DNA of 6,791 bases from Pseudomonadota bacterium (GTDB lineage Bacteria > Pseudomonadota > Alphaproteobacteria > Caulobacterales > Caulobacteraceae). The notes beneath the pieces were generated by a model, which saw only the letters and a program-made list of their open reading frames with translations, was not told where the DNA came from and made no database searches. A program made the translations under genes and the position numbers. Positions within the stretch are counted from its first letter, which is position 1. The number at the start of each line of letters is the position of its first letter. Of this stretch, positions 1-6,033 are shown piece by piece. The stretch covers positions 1 through 6,791 of the forward strand of contig JAEZHG010000051.1 of assembly GCA_023436945.1 (NCBI GenBank), read 5' to 3'.

Positions 1-535
1 GAAGCTGGTCGCTGACTTTGAAGCGCTCGCCAAGGAAGTTCACACGGCTCTGGCCGGTGCGAAGTTTGACGGCGTCAACCTGTTCGACGCTACGGCTGCC
101 AACGCTCCGGTGCAGGTGTCGACTAACACTTCGGGCGGCAAATTCGTCCTGAAGGGTGGTGCTGACGCTGCAGCTTCTGCAGCTGAAGGTCTGAAGTTTG
201 GTGGCGATGTTGCTGCCGGTGGCGCTTGGTCGACTTCGGCCAACTACGCCGCCAAGAAGGGTGCCTATACGGCTGCCAACGTGGAAACCGCTCTGAACGG
301 TTTCACCACTGTTCTGGCTGATATTGGTACCAAGTCGAAGTCTCTGGATCGCCAGATGACCTTCGTGGGCAAGATGCAGGACTCGCTTGAAGCCGGTGTT
401 GGTAACCTTGTTGACGCTGACCTCGCCAAGGAAAGCGCCAAGCTGACGGCTCTGCAAACCAAGCAACAGCTGGGTGTGCAGGCTCTCTCCATCGCGAACT
501 CGTCGAGCAGCATTATGCTCAGCCTGTTCCGGTAA
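1..535 (+). CDS. Flagellin, C-terminal part (5' truncated by window edge)
   Basis: This is a structural subunit of the flagellar filament, secreted through the flagellar type III apparatus. The first full codon is at base 2, and 177 residues are visible before TAA at 533-535. Aligning its start with the second flagellin in the window (DFEAL with EFQSL at residues 115-119) suggests about 110 N-terminal residues are missing, giving a total near 287. A variable alanine/glycine-rich centre is followed by the conserved C-terminal D1/D0 helices: FVGKMQDSLEAGVGNLVDAD, then AKES, QQLGVQALSIAN and the terminal LSLFR. No cysteine is present, as in Caulobacter flagellins. Codons often end in T (GCT, GGT) more than in the downstream genes, as expected of a very highly expressed gene. 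The C-terminus resembles the FljK/FljL type, but I do not assign a paralogue letter. It is followed after 78 bases by flaG. Confidence 0.95.
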   Translation, partial: KLVADFEALAKEVHTALAGAKFDGVNLFDATAANAPVQVSTNTSGGKFVLKGGADAAASAAEGLKFGGDVAAGGAWSTSANYAAKKGAYTAANVETALNGFTTVLADIGTKSKSLDRQMTFVGKMQDSLEAGVGNLVDADLAKESAKLTALQTKQQLGVQALSIANSSSSIMLSLFR

Positions 536-543
536 AACCGATA

Positions 544-571
544 GGGACGGGTGGGGAAACCTGCCCGTCTC
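544..571 (+). other. RNA hairpin with GAAA tetraloop after the first flagellin
   Basis: Bases 546-555 (GACGGGTGGG) pair with 560-569 (CCTGCCCGTC) around the GNRA-type loop GAAA at 556-559. Two further pairs, G544-C571 and G545-T570, extend the stem to 12 bp including three wobbles. It starts nine bases after the flagellin stop codon. No T run follows (the sequence continues TCGGTCCTCT), so it is not a standard intrinsic terminator. It may be a 3' stabiliser of the flagellin mRNA, a processing site in a flagellin-flaG transcript, or a weak terminator. The structure is read from sequence; the role is inference. Confidence 0.5.
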
Positions 572-585
572 GGTCCTCTAGAATG

Positions 586-606
586 AAAGGACGCGCAAAA
601 AGCGCG
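586..606 (+). promoter_or_regulatory. Shine-Dalgarno plus small hairpin in the flaG leader
   Basis: The only good Shine-Dalgarno match before flaG is AAAGGA at 586-591, which is 22 bases from the ATG at 614 and too far for normal use. Directly after it, CGCGC (592-596) and GCGCG (602-606) form a perfect 5-bp stem with an A5 loop. If it folds, the remaining linker to the ATG is 7 bases, an ordinary spacing. No other start is available: an in-frame TGA lies at 584-586 and there is no ATG, GTG or TTG in frame between. The geometry is visible; its use is inference. Confidence 0.45.
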
Positions 607-613
607 AACAGAC

Positions 614-898
614 ATGACAGATACAATCAACGCTATTGGCAGCGCAGGAAGCGTTCTGGCCGAAGCCTCCATGGTAGATGCCGCTCCCGTCGCACCGTCG
701 CAAAAGCGCGCAGACATTGCCGTCGACCCTGCCCAGCAGCGACTGGTGATCGAGCCGGTTAGCTCGCATCGCTATGTCTATAAGGTGATGGACAGCAAAA
801 CCGGTGAAGTCATTCGACAGCTCCCGACCGAGCACGTCGAGAAGATGATCACCGATCCCGGCTATGAGCAGGGCAAGCTGGTCAAGACCTCGGCCTGA
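614..898 (+). CDS. flaG: FlaG-family flagellar protein
   Basis: This small 94-residue protein belongs to the FlaG family, whose members are encoded next to flagellins and influence flagellar filament formation or length; the mechanism is not well defined. The N-terminal 40 residues are alanine-rich and probably disordered. The diagnostic core is at about residues 52-75: a tyrosine-rich strand (HRYVYKVMD) followed by KTGEVIRQLP and a short helix, matching the usual family pattern of a strand followed by TGEVIRQIP. There is no cysteine, signal peptide or membrane segment. The ATG at 614 is the only possible start, because an in-frame stop lies at 584. It sits between two flagellin genes, 78 bases after one and 190 before the other, an arrangement consistent with a Caulobacter-type flagellin cluster. 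Translation may depend on the leader hairpin described separately. Confidence 0.85.
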   Translation: MTDTINAIGSAGSVLAEASMVDAAPVAPSQKRADIAVDPAQQRLVIEPVSSHRYVYKVMDSKTGEVIRQLPTEHVEKMITDPGYEQGKLVKTSA

Positions 899-974
899 CG
901 CCACAGTAAAGATCCGACCACCCGAGACGTGCTTGGGGAAGTCGGCTCACTCCAGATTATTCAAACTTTTTGAA

Positions 975-1015
975 CGCCTCCGGATGAACCGCCGGACGGC
1001 GCGTTTATGGTTTTT
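975..1015 (+). terminator. Possible imperfect terminator after flaG
   Basis: TCCGG (979-983) pairs with CCGGA (992-996) around an 8-base loop, and CGCC (975-978) pairs with GGCG (998-1001) across a bulged C997. A loose T-rich stretch follows (CGTTTATGGTTTTT, 1002-1015). It is immediately preceded by the AT-rich palindrome TTCAAA-CTT-TTTGAA (960-974). The position, 77 bases after the flaG stop, suits transcript termination, but the bulge and interrupted T tract make this tentative. It could instead be part of the leader or promoter region of the next flagellin. Confidence 0.35.
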
Positions 1016-1021
1016 GTGGCG

Positions 1022-1049
1022 TTAACCATACGGTCAGGGTTATGGTTAA
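1022..1049 (+). promoter_or_regulatory. Inverted CtrA-type half-sites upstream of the second flagellin
   Basis: TTAACCATA (1022-1030) and TATGGTTAA (1041-1049) form a perfect 9-bp inverted repeat with a 10-bp spacer. Each arm contains TTAACCAT, the eight-base motif known for the cell-cycle regulator CtrA in Caulobacter. The canonical direct-repeat form TTAA-N7-TTAA is absent. The element ends 39 bases before the ATG at 1089, so it could act at a promoter or, if transcribed, fold as a leader hairpin. Identification as a CtrA site is inference from motif identity. Confidence 0.45.
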
Positions 1050-1088
1050 TAGTAGTTCCGTACAGAAAGTCCGGGGGCAATAAAAGCC

Positions 1089-1943
1089 ATGACCACCAGC
1101 GTTCACACCAATGCTTCGGCATTGATTGCACTGCAGAATTTGAACAAAACCAACAGCAAGCTTGCTGATACCCAGAGCCGAATCAATACCGGTTTGAAGG
1201 TGCAAGGTGCCAAGGATAATGCTGCGACCTGGGCCATCGCCCAGAACCAGCGTGCTGATATGTCCTCCCTGGACTCCGTAAAAACCAGCCTGAACCGCGC
1301 GACTTCGATCGCCGACGTTTCGCTGGCTGCCGGCGCCGAGATCTCCGATATCCTTGTAGAGATGAAGGCCAAGGTTGTTGCTGCGGCTGATCCGTCCTCG
1401 ACGGAAGCAACGCGCAAAGCCTACAACGACGAATTCCAGTCGCTGCTGAAGTCGCTCCAGTCCTTCGCCGACAATGCGACCTTCGATGGCGAAAACATCC
1501 TGAACGGCGCTCTGAATACGGCTCTTCCGTTCCTCGCCAGCGCCGATGCGCAGGAAACCATCACCCTGAACCGTCAGGACCTGAGCCTGCGCGGTTTGGG
1601 TCTGGCGACGGCTGGTGCGAATGCGGGAGATCCGGACGTCCTGCCGAATCTGCTGACGCAAACCGCAGCAGAAAATGCGCTGACGGCCCTGAACTCGGCT
1701 ATCGAAACCTCCAACTCGCGTCTGGCCGAGCTGGGTGCGCAGTCCAAGCAGATCGAAAAGCACAACATTTTCGTCGGCAAGCTGATGGACTCGCTGGAAG
1801 TCGGCGTGGGCAACCTCGTTGACGCTGATCTGGCTAAGGAAAGCGCCCGACTGCAGGCCCTTCAGGTGCAGCAGCAACTGGGTTCGCAGGCTCTGTCGAT
1901 CGCCAACCAGGCACCGCAGATCATCCTGTCGCTGTTCCAGTAA
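1089..1943 (+). CDS. Flagellin, complete (second paralogue)
   Basis: This is a 284-residue filament subunit with all expected parts. The N-terminal D0/D1 helices cover about residues 1-100, with SVHTNASALIALQNLNKTN at the start, RINTGLKV near 31-38 and AKDNAATWAIAQNQRADM near 41-58. A short variable centre spans roughly 135-200. The C-terminal D1/D0 helices run to the end, with GVGNLVDADLAKESA and QQLGSQALSIANQ and a final LSLFQ. It has no cysteine and its length suits Caulobacter flagellins. It shares a near-identical C-terminal segment with the upstream flagellin but differs clearly elsewhere, and its last residue is Q rather than R, suggesting a specialised minor paralogue. Its place beside flaG and the FlaEY-like gene makes an FljJ-type assignment possible, unproven. 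The probable ribosome binding site is the G-rich GGGGGC at 1073-1078. It ends just before a strong terminator, and CtrA-type half-sites lie upstream. Confidence 0.96.
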   Translation: MTTSVHTNASALIALQNLNKTNSKLADTQSRINTGLKVQGAKDNAATWAIAQNQRADMSSLDSVKTSLNRATSIADVSLAAGAEISDILVEMKAKVVAAADPSSTEATRKAYNDEFQSLLKSLQSFADNATFDGENILNGALNTALPFLASADAQETITLNRQDLSLRGLGLATAGANAGDPDVLPNLLTQTAAENALTALNSAIETSNSRLAELGAQSKQIEKHNIFVGKLMDSLEVGVGNLVDADLAKESARLQALQVQQQLGSQALSIANQAPQIILSLFQ

Positions 1944-1968
1944 GATTTGGCCTGAGGGCCTGATCAAG

Positions 1969-2004
1969 AAGGCCAGCTACAGCATTGCTGTAGCTGGCCT
2001 TTTT
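1969..2004 (+). terminator. Strong intrinsic terminator after the second flagellin
   Basis: AAGGCCAGCTACAGCA (1969-1984) is an exact inverted repeat of TGCTGTAGCTGGCCTT (1986-2001) about a single base, so about 14 pairs form with a tight loop, followed directly by a five-T run (2000-2004). It begins 26 bases after the flagellin stop. This is a textbook rho-independent terminator, and it should separate flagellin transcription from the FlaEY-like gene, which therefore needs its own promoter or readthrough. Confidence 0.93.
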
Positions 2005-2025
2005 ATTATGCGCTGTCTTGCGTCG

Positions 2026-2066
2026 TAACCTTGGCGGTTAACGATTTCCAACTCCACTTGGGTTAA
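2026..2066 (+). promoter_or_regulatory. TTAACC-type repeats upstream of the FlaEY-like gene
   Basis: The short intergenic region holds TAACC (2026-2030) inverted against GGTTA (2036-2040), the latter being part of GGTTAA (2036-2041), and a second GGTTAA at 2061-2066, 25 bases downstream. Read on the minus strand these are TTAACC cores like CtrA half-sites, but neither has the full TTAACCAT and the spacing is not canonical. This is a weak regulatory candidate only. Confidence 0.22.
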
Positions 2067-2089
2067 GCTGTGCGCGAAGGGAGTGTGTC

Positions 2090-4813
2090 GTGACACGCAT
2101 CGACAACAGCTATCTGCTGGGCCTTTGGGGCCTTGATACGAGCGCGACATACAGCAGCACGGTGTCGACGGCTGCCGCAAAATCCCAACCGACGGCGCCG
2201 TGGAGCGCATCTGTCGCTGACAAACAACCGCAACAGTCTGAGCTTCTGCGCAAGGCGCTGAACGGTGGCCGCTTCATCGACGAGGGCAGCTACAAGCTCG
2301 ATCTGCGCACAAAGACTTCCAGCGAGTACAAGACACTGTTTGCCATGCACACCGGCCTGCAGATGCTGGAAGCCTTGGCTGACCGTGCGGCGCAAAAGAA
2401 TATCGGCAAGACCGAAGCGGCCAATCTGCAAAAGCGTTTTCAGGCGGGCCTGAAGGAAGTAACCGAATATCTGGCCAAGGCCGGAGCTAATGTGGACACG
2501 GTGCGACTGGTCAATGGCGAGTCTGCCACCCGCACCCAGTCCACCACGGCCATCCCGCGTGACAACCACGTCTATAAGACCGGCGCGATCCATGATGGCG
2601 CTCTTTCCGAGGCGGTGAAGGCCTTTGAAGGTGACGTGCAGTTCGACATCACGATCCGCACTTCCAACGGCACAAAGATCATCGGCATCGACCTGTCCCA
2701 GATGGGTAGCACGACGCGAACCATGGATGCCGTCATCGGCCACATTAACAGCAAGCTGGAAGCCGAGGGCGTCGAGACCCGTTTCAGCCGTCAGGAGATC
2801 AAGGGTGAAGAGCGCACCATGAAGGTGGGCGACCGCACCGTGACCCTGCCTTCGACGGGCAACAGCTATGGCTTCACCGTTACCGGTACGGCGACGGAAA
2901 CTGTCGGCTTCACACCGCGCACGACCAGCACCTCTGTCCAGGTGTTCCAGAACGCTGGCGTAAGTGGCGAGCATCAGGCGCTTAAGTTCGATCCCAACAG
3001 CTCCTCCGATATCAAGCCGGGCGAAACGAATTGGGTGAACAGCCGGATCGACCAATCCAAACTGCCCGACGGCATCAGTGCGATCCGCGCATCGGCCACG
3101 GGTAATGACGGCAGTACGTGGATCGTCGCCGATATGAAGGCCGACGCGGGCGGGCAATCCGTGCGCGGTCAGAGCGATGTTGTTCTGATGAAACTGGATT
3201 CGGCAGGGCAGGTGGTTATCAGCCGCGGGCTGGGCGCTGCGTCGCAAGCTTCGGGCTATGCCATAAGTGTTTCCGATGATGGTCGTGTCGCCGTGGCAGG
3301 TTCTGTGACAGGGGGCATCATTCCGGGCCAGAAGGTCGCTGATCCGAACCTGTCCGACAGCTTTGTCAGCGTCTTTGACGCCGACGGCCATGAGCAATGG
3401 ACCCAGTCGCGCGGTGCCAAGGCCGCGGACGAGGCGACGGGCGTCGCCTTTGGGGCCGATGGCCGTGTCTATGTTTCGGGCCGTTCGCAATCGGCCATGC
3501 CGGGCGGGCAGGCCTCCGGCGGGTGGGACAGCTATGTCCAGACCTTCGGCGAGAGCCAGCTTCACAGCACTGCGCCTATCGTCGGCACTTCGCTGGGCGT
3601 GACCCAGTTTGGTACTGTGGGCGACGACACGGTTCAGGCCATGACCGTGGATGGCAACAACCTCTATACCGCGGGTATAGAGAACGGCTCGTTCGTTGTG
3701 AGGCAGTTCACCATTGGCACGGGCGGCGCGCCTGAACTGGTGTCCTCACGCAATCTGGGCGCGGCCATGGGCGGCGAGATCGCCAACATCTCCGTCTCCG
3801 ATGGCAAGGTGATTGTCTCGGGCGCGACGCGCAATGACGCCCTGTCTGCAGGATCGGTGACCAATGCCCATGCGGGCGGCACAGATGTCTTTGTCGCCAG
3901 CCTTTCGACAGATCTGGCCGCATCCGGCTCTGACCGTCTAGCCTATTATGGCGGCGAGGGTGAGGACAGCGCCGCCGATGTGAAGGTGGTGAATGGCGAG
4001 GTCTGGATGACCGGCGTCTGGAACCGCTCACGCACGGCCAAGGACACGGATGCCACCACGGCCTATCTGGCGCGCATGGATCTGGACACCGGAACGGTGG
4101 ACTGGTCACGCACATGGACCGGCGACAAGGATCAGGCCAAGCCTGCAACCCTGTCGGTCAGCACTAGCGGCAGCAGCGTGCTGGACAGGCTGGGGCTGCC
4201 ACAGGGCGAACTGGTTCAGGATGTCTCGAACAAACTGACCGAGATGACCGGCCTTAGGGCAGGGGACCGTTTTTATATCGAAAACCCCAATACGGGGCGT
4301 CGCACAGCCGTGACCATTGATGCGCGCGATACGCTGCAATCGCTGGCCACCAAGATCGAAACGGTTTCGGGTCGCCATCTGAAGGTGACCGTCTCGACCG
4401 AGCGTGACGAGCCCGGAACCAGCGAGGGCAACAGTCGCGTTCTGGCGGGCGGTAAGCAGTATCTGACCATCACCAATGCCGATAGCCGAAAGGGCGCGGT
4501 GCTGGTGGCGGGTGAGACGGGCCGCGATGCACTGGCGGGGCTGGGGCTAATGGCTGGTTACGTCGGCAAGACCGAAGACAACCGCAAAACCATCGGCATC
4601 GATCTTCCGGCATCCTTGAGTCTGTTCGACACAAGCAGCTCGGTTAATGCGCGTGACTTTATCCAGTCCGCGCTGCGTAGCGTGCGCGAGGCCTATCGCG
4701 CGATGAGCCCGACCATGCTGAACGCGGGCAAGAAGGTCACGGGTCAGCCATCGGCCTATATGCAGACCCAGATCGCCAACTATCAGGCCGCTCTGGCGCG
4801 TCTGAGCGGCTGA
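2090..4813 (+). CDS. flaEY: FlaEY-like flagellar regulatory/assembly protein with beta-propeller
   Basis: This 907-residue protein lies directly after flagellin genes, as FlaEY does in Caulobacter, where it is needed for correct flagellin expression and filament assembly. The assignment rests mainly on context, size and architecture. Residues 1-55 are Ser/Thr/Gln-rich with no signal peptide. Residues 75-135 look helical. Residues about 182-235 form a strand-turn-helix unit resembling the flagellin hook IN motif, and a second copy is at about 725-770 (VTIDARDTLQSLATKIE). Between them, at about 330-680, six blade-like repeats of 50-64 residues show cores such as DGRVAVAGS (397), DGRVYVSGR (457), DGKVIVSGA (571) and NGEVWMTGV (635), like SBBP beta-propeller repeats. 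The C-terminus (852-905) is an amphipathic helical tail like hook or flagellin D0. It contains no cysteine. The start is GTG at 2090, supported by GAAGGGAG at 2076-2083, 6 bases upstream; a strong terminator separates it from the flagellin. Confidence 0.68.
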   Translation: MTRIDNSYLLGLWGLDTSATYSSTVSTAAAKSQPTAPWSASVADKQPQQSELLRKALNGGRFIDEGSYKLDLRTKTSSEYKTLFAMHTGLQMLEALADRAAQKNIGKTEAANLQKRFQAGLKEVTEYLAKAGANVDTVRLVNGESATRTQSTTAIPRDNHVYKTGAIHDGALSEAVKAFEGDVQFDITIRTSNGTKIIGIDLSQMGSTTRTMDAVIGHINSKLEAEGVETRFSRQEIKGEERTMKVGDRTVTLPSTGNSYGFTVTGTATETVGFTPRTTSTSVQVFQNAGVSGEHQALKFDPNSSSDIKPGETNWVNSRIDQSKLPDGISAIRASATGNDGSTWIVADMKADAGGQSVRGQSDVVLMKLDSAGQVVISRGLGAASQASGYAISVSDDGRVAVAGSVTGGIIPGQKVADPNLSDSFVSVFDADGHEQWTQSRGAKAADEATGVAFGADGRVYVSGRSQSAMPGGQASGGWDSYVQTFGESQLHSTAPIVGTSLGVTQFGTVGDDTVQAMTVDGNNLYTAGIENGSFVVRQFTIGTGGAPELVSSRNLGAAMGGEIANISVSDGKVIVSGATRNDALSAGSVTNAHAGGTDVFVASLSTDLAASGSDRLAYYGGEGEDSAADVKVVNGEVWMTGVWNRSRTAKDTDATTAYLARMDLDTGTVDWSRTWTGDKDQAKPATLSVSTSGSSVLDRLGLPQGELVQDVSNKLTEMTGLRAGDRFYIENPNTGRRTAVTIDARDTLQSLATKIETVSGRHLKVTVSTERDEPGTSEGNSRVLAGGKQYLTITNADSRKGAVLVAGETGRDALAGLGLMAGYVGKTEDNRKTIGIDLPASLSLFDTSSSVNARDFIQSALRSVREAYRAMSPTMLNAGKKVTGQPSAYMQTQIANYQAALARLSG

Positions 4814-4853
4814 ACAAAGCCCACAGCTTAATCGTCAGCATAAGCACAGGCGG

Positions 4854-4883
4854 TTGACGCGAGGTGCCATCAGAGGGTTATTG
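4854..4883 (+). promoter_or_regulatory. Possible housekeeping promoter for the envelope gene pair
   Basis: TTGACG at 4854-4859 matches the -35 element of Caulobacter housekeeping promoters, and GGTTATTG at 4876-4883 loosely fits the -10 element (GCTANAWC). The spacing is acceptable and would place transcription start about 20 bases before the ATG at 4910. The -10 match is weak, so this is a suggestion only. Confidence 0.3.
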
Positions 4884-4909
4884 AAGTCAGCATTGGCTTC
4901 GAGACGCGT

Positions 4910-5587
4910 ATGGCATTTTCCAAGGATACCCGCACGGTCGTAATCGCAGGCGCGGGACTGGCAGTTCTGGCGGCGGTGGCGGCTGCGCTGATGTTCGGTG
5001 CAGGCTCGACCAATGATCCGAACAATGTGCCGCCCGCAGCAGAGGGCGGGCTGAAGATCGATCTGGCCGAGGCTCCGGTTCTGGAGCCGACGCGCGAGCT
5101 ACGCTGCTTCGTCGATGGCAAGTTCGTGGGCATGTCCACGCTGGCTGACTGCGCGCGCCGCAATGGCGTGGCCTCCAGCGCGCTGGATGTGGGACTGGAT
5201 GCGACGGGCGCACTGGCTGCGGCCCCGACCGCTTCGTTCGCGCCGCCTCCGGTGGTGCCGCAGGCGACCGAGGTGCCCGCAAATACGGCTCCGGCCAATA
5301 ACCAAAGTGCCGAACCCAAGCCTGCTGCGGTCGCAACCTCCGGCGGTGCCTGCCTGCGCCATGTGGGCAACGAATGGCGTCAGGTCGGCTCGGGCATGAG
5401 CATCGGTGCCTGTGTTCAGGCCCTCTATGCCGGAACCTGCGTCCGTTCGCCGGGCGAGGCCCAGTATGGCCGCTGGAACGAGACCGTGCTGCGCCTTGTG
5501 CCGCGCCGCGTTGAACAGTCCAGCGACAACGTCCGCTTCCGCACTCTGGCCAGCCAGAACCGCAACTGCCAATTCCCGGACCTGTAA
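4910..5587 (+). CDS. Membrane-anchored protein of unknown function with six extracytoplasmic cysteines
   Basis: I do not recognise a named family. The 225-residue protein begins with a short charged end (K5, R8), then a hydrophobic Ala/Val/Leu segment at about residues 9-30 that reads as an uncleaved membrane anchor, N-terminus inside. A first small domain at about 62-97 holds C66 and C81 (RCFVDGKFVG, then ADCARRNGV). An Ala/Pro-rich linker follows at about 98-143. A second domain at about 145-225 holds C148, C168, C177 and C220. All six cysteines lie outside the cytoplasm, so up to three disulfides are possible. The ATG at 4910 has only a weak ribosome binding site (GAG at 4901-4903) but is the only start that keeps the whole anchor. 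It lies 96 bases after the FlaEY-like gene, and its stop overlaps the next start. Its function is unknown; it could be an envelope or surface-structure component. Confidence 0.85.
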   Translation: MAFSKDTRTVVIAGAGLAVLAAVAAALMFGAGSTNDPNNVPPAAEGGLKIDLAEAPVLEPTRELRCFVDGKFVGMSTLADCARRNGVASSALDVGLDATGALAAAPTASFAPPPVVPQATEVPANTAPANNQSAEPKPAAVATSGGACLRHVGNEWRQVGSGMSIGACVQALYAGTCVRSPGEAQYGRWNETVLRLVPRRVEQSSDNVRFRTLASQNRNCQFPDL

Positions 5588-6012
5588 TGATGAAACGCGC
5601 CTCTATTGCATTGATGGCTGCCGCCTCGGCGCTGATCCTGTCGGCCTGCCAGAGCGGTCCGGAAGCGCCGCTGGACGAGGGCGTCTGCTATCACGTCGGC
5701 AAGGATGACAGCCAGCCGCACGGCATCCGTTACAACGTCGTCGCCCGCGACCAGCCGCAGATCGAGTTCTGCGCGGCGCGACTAGAAGAGCTGCGCATCA
5801 AATTCCTGCGCATGGGCGGCTCCAAGAACGAACTGGTCGGTGCCTATCAGGGCCACTACATCTTCCTCGACCAATATGGCGTGAAGATTGGCAAGTCACT
5901 GGATGGTCAGCGTTTTATGGCTCTGGCCCGCACGGGTGACGGTCGTCTGGCAATCCCTGGCGCGATCCAGCGCCAGATTGACGGTCAACCCGTCGCGGTT
6001 GCCCCCAACTAA
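5587..6012 (+). CDS. Small outer-membrane lipoprotein of unknown function
   Basis: This 141-residue protein starts at ATG 5587, whose A is the last base of the preceding TAA (TAATG), so the two genes are almost certainly translationally coupled. A second in-frame ATG at 5590 could serve instead. Residues 1-20 form a lipoprotein signal peptide: positive start MMKR, hydrophobic core and lipobox LSAC with the acylated cysteine at 21. The residue after it is Q, not D, which favours sorting to the outer membrane. The mature part of about 120 residues contains C34 and C62, a likely disulfide, and no recognisable enzyme motif. It is probably a partner of the membrane-anchored cysteine protein encoded just upstream. 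I cannot name a family. Confidence 0.88.
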   Translation: MMKRASIALMAAASALILSACQSGPEAPLDEGVCYHVGKDDSQPHGIRYNVVARDQPQIEFCAARLEELRIKFLRMGGSKNELVGAYQGHYIFLDQYGVKIGKSLDGQRFMALARTGDGRLAIPGAIQRQIDGQPVAVAPN

Positions 6013-6019
6013 AGATTTC

Positions 6020-6032
6020 AGGCCTCTGGCCT
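6020..6032 (+). other. Short GC hairpin after the lipoprotein gene
   Basis: AGGCC (6020-6024) and GGCCT (6028-6032) form a 5-bp stem with a 3-base loop, seven bases after the stop codon. No T run follows, so it is at best a weak terminator or a transcript 3'-end structure. It directly abuts the LexA-type box. Confidence 0.25.
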
Positions 6033-6033
6033 A

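Noticed and set aside
382..501. Possible gene conversion between the 3' ends of the two flagellins
   Set aside because: The proteins are nearly identical around GVGNLVDADLAKESA, but the DNA differs at many synonymous positions and exact matches run only to about a dozen bases, so protein-level selection explains it.
899..1088. Search for a sigma-54 promoter (TGGCAC-N5-TTGC type) before the second flagellin
   Set aside because: Caulobacter flagellin genes often use sigma-54, so I looked for GG-N10-GC pairs in this gap and found none with acceptable flanks.
1005..1967. 320-codon open frame on the minus strand, opposite the second flagellin
   Set aside because: It is antisense to a clear flagellin, begins next to the terminator stem and gives a Gln/Arg-rich translation with no recognisable domain.
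2058..2073. Possible sigma-54 -24/-12 pair (TTGGG...GTGC) before the FlaEY-like gene
   Set aside because: Only the GG and GC dinucleotides match, and transcription would begin almost at the start codon, leaving no room for the Shine-Dalgarno sequence seen there.
2063..3565. 500-codon open frame on the minus strand, opposite the FlaEY-like gene
   Set aside because: It lies wholly antisense to a well-supported gene with domain-like repeats. Its translation is low-complexity (Arg/Gly/His/Ala-rich) and matches no family; long antisense frames are common in GC-rich genes.
4825..4845. Inverted GCTTA/TAAGC pair after the FlaEY-like gene as a terminator
   Set aside because: The arms are only 5 bp with a 10-base loop and there is no T run; I see no convincing terminator for this gene.
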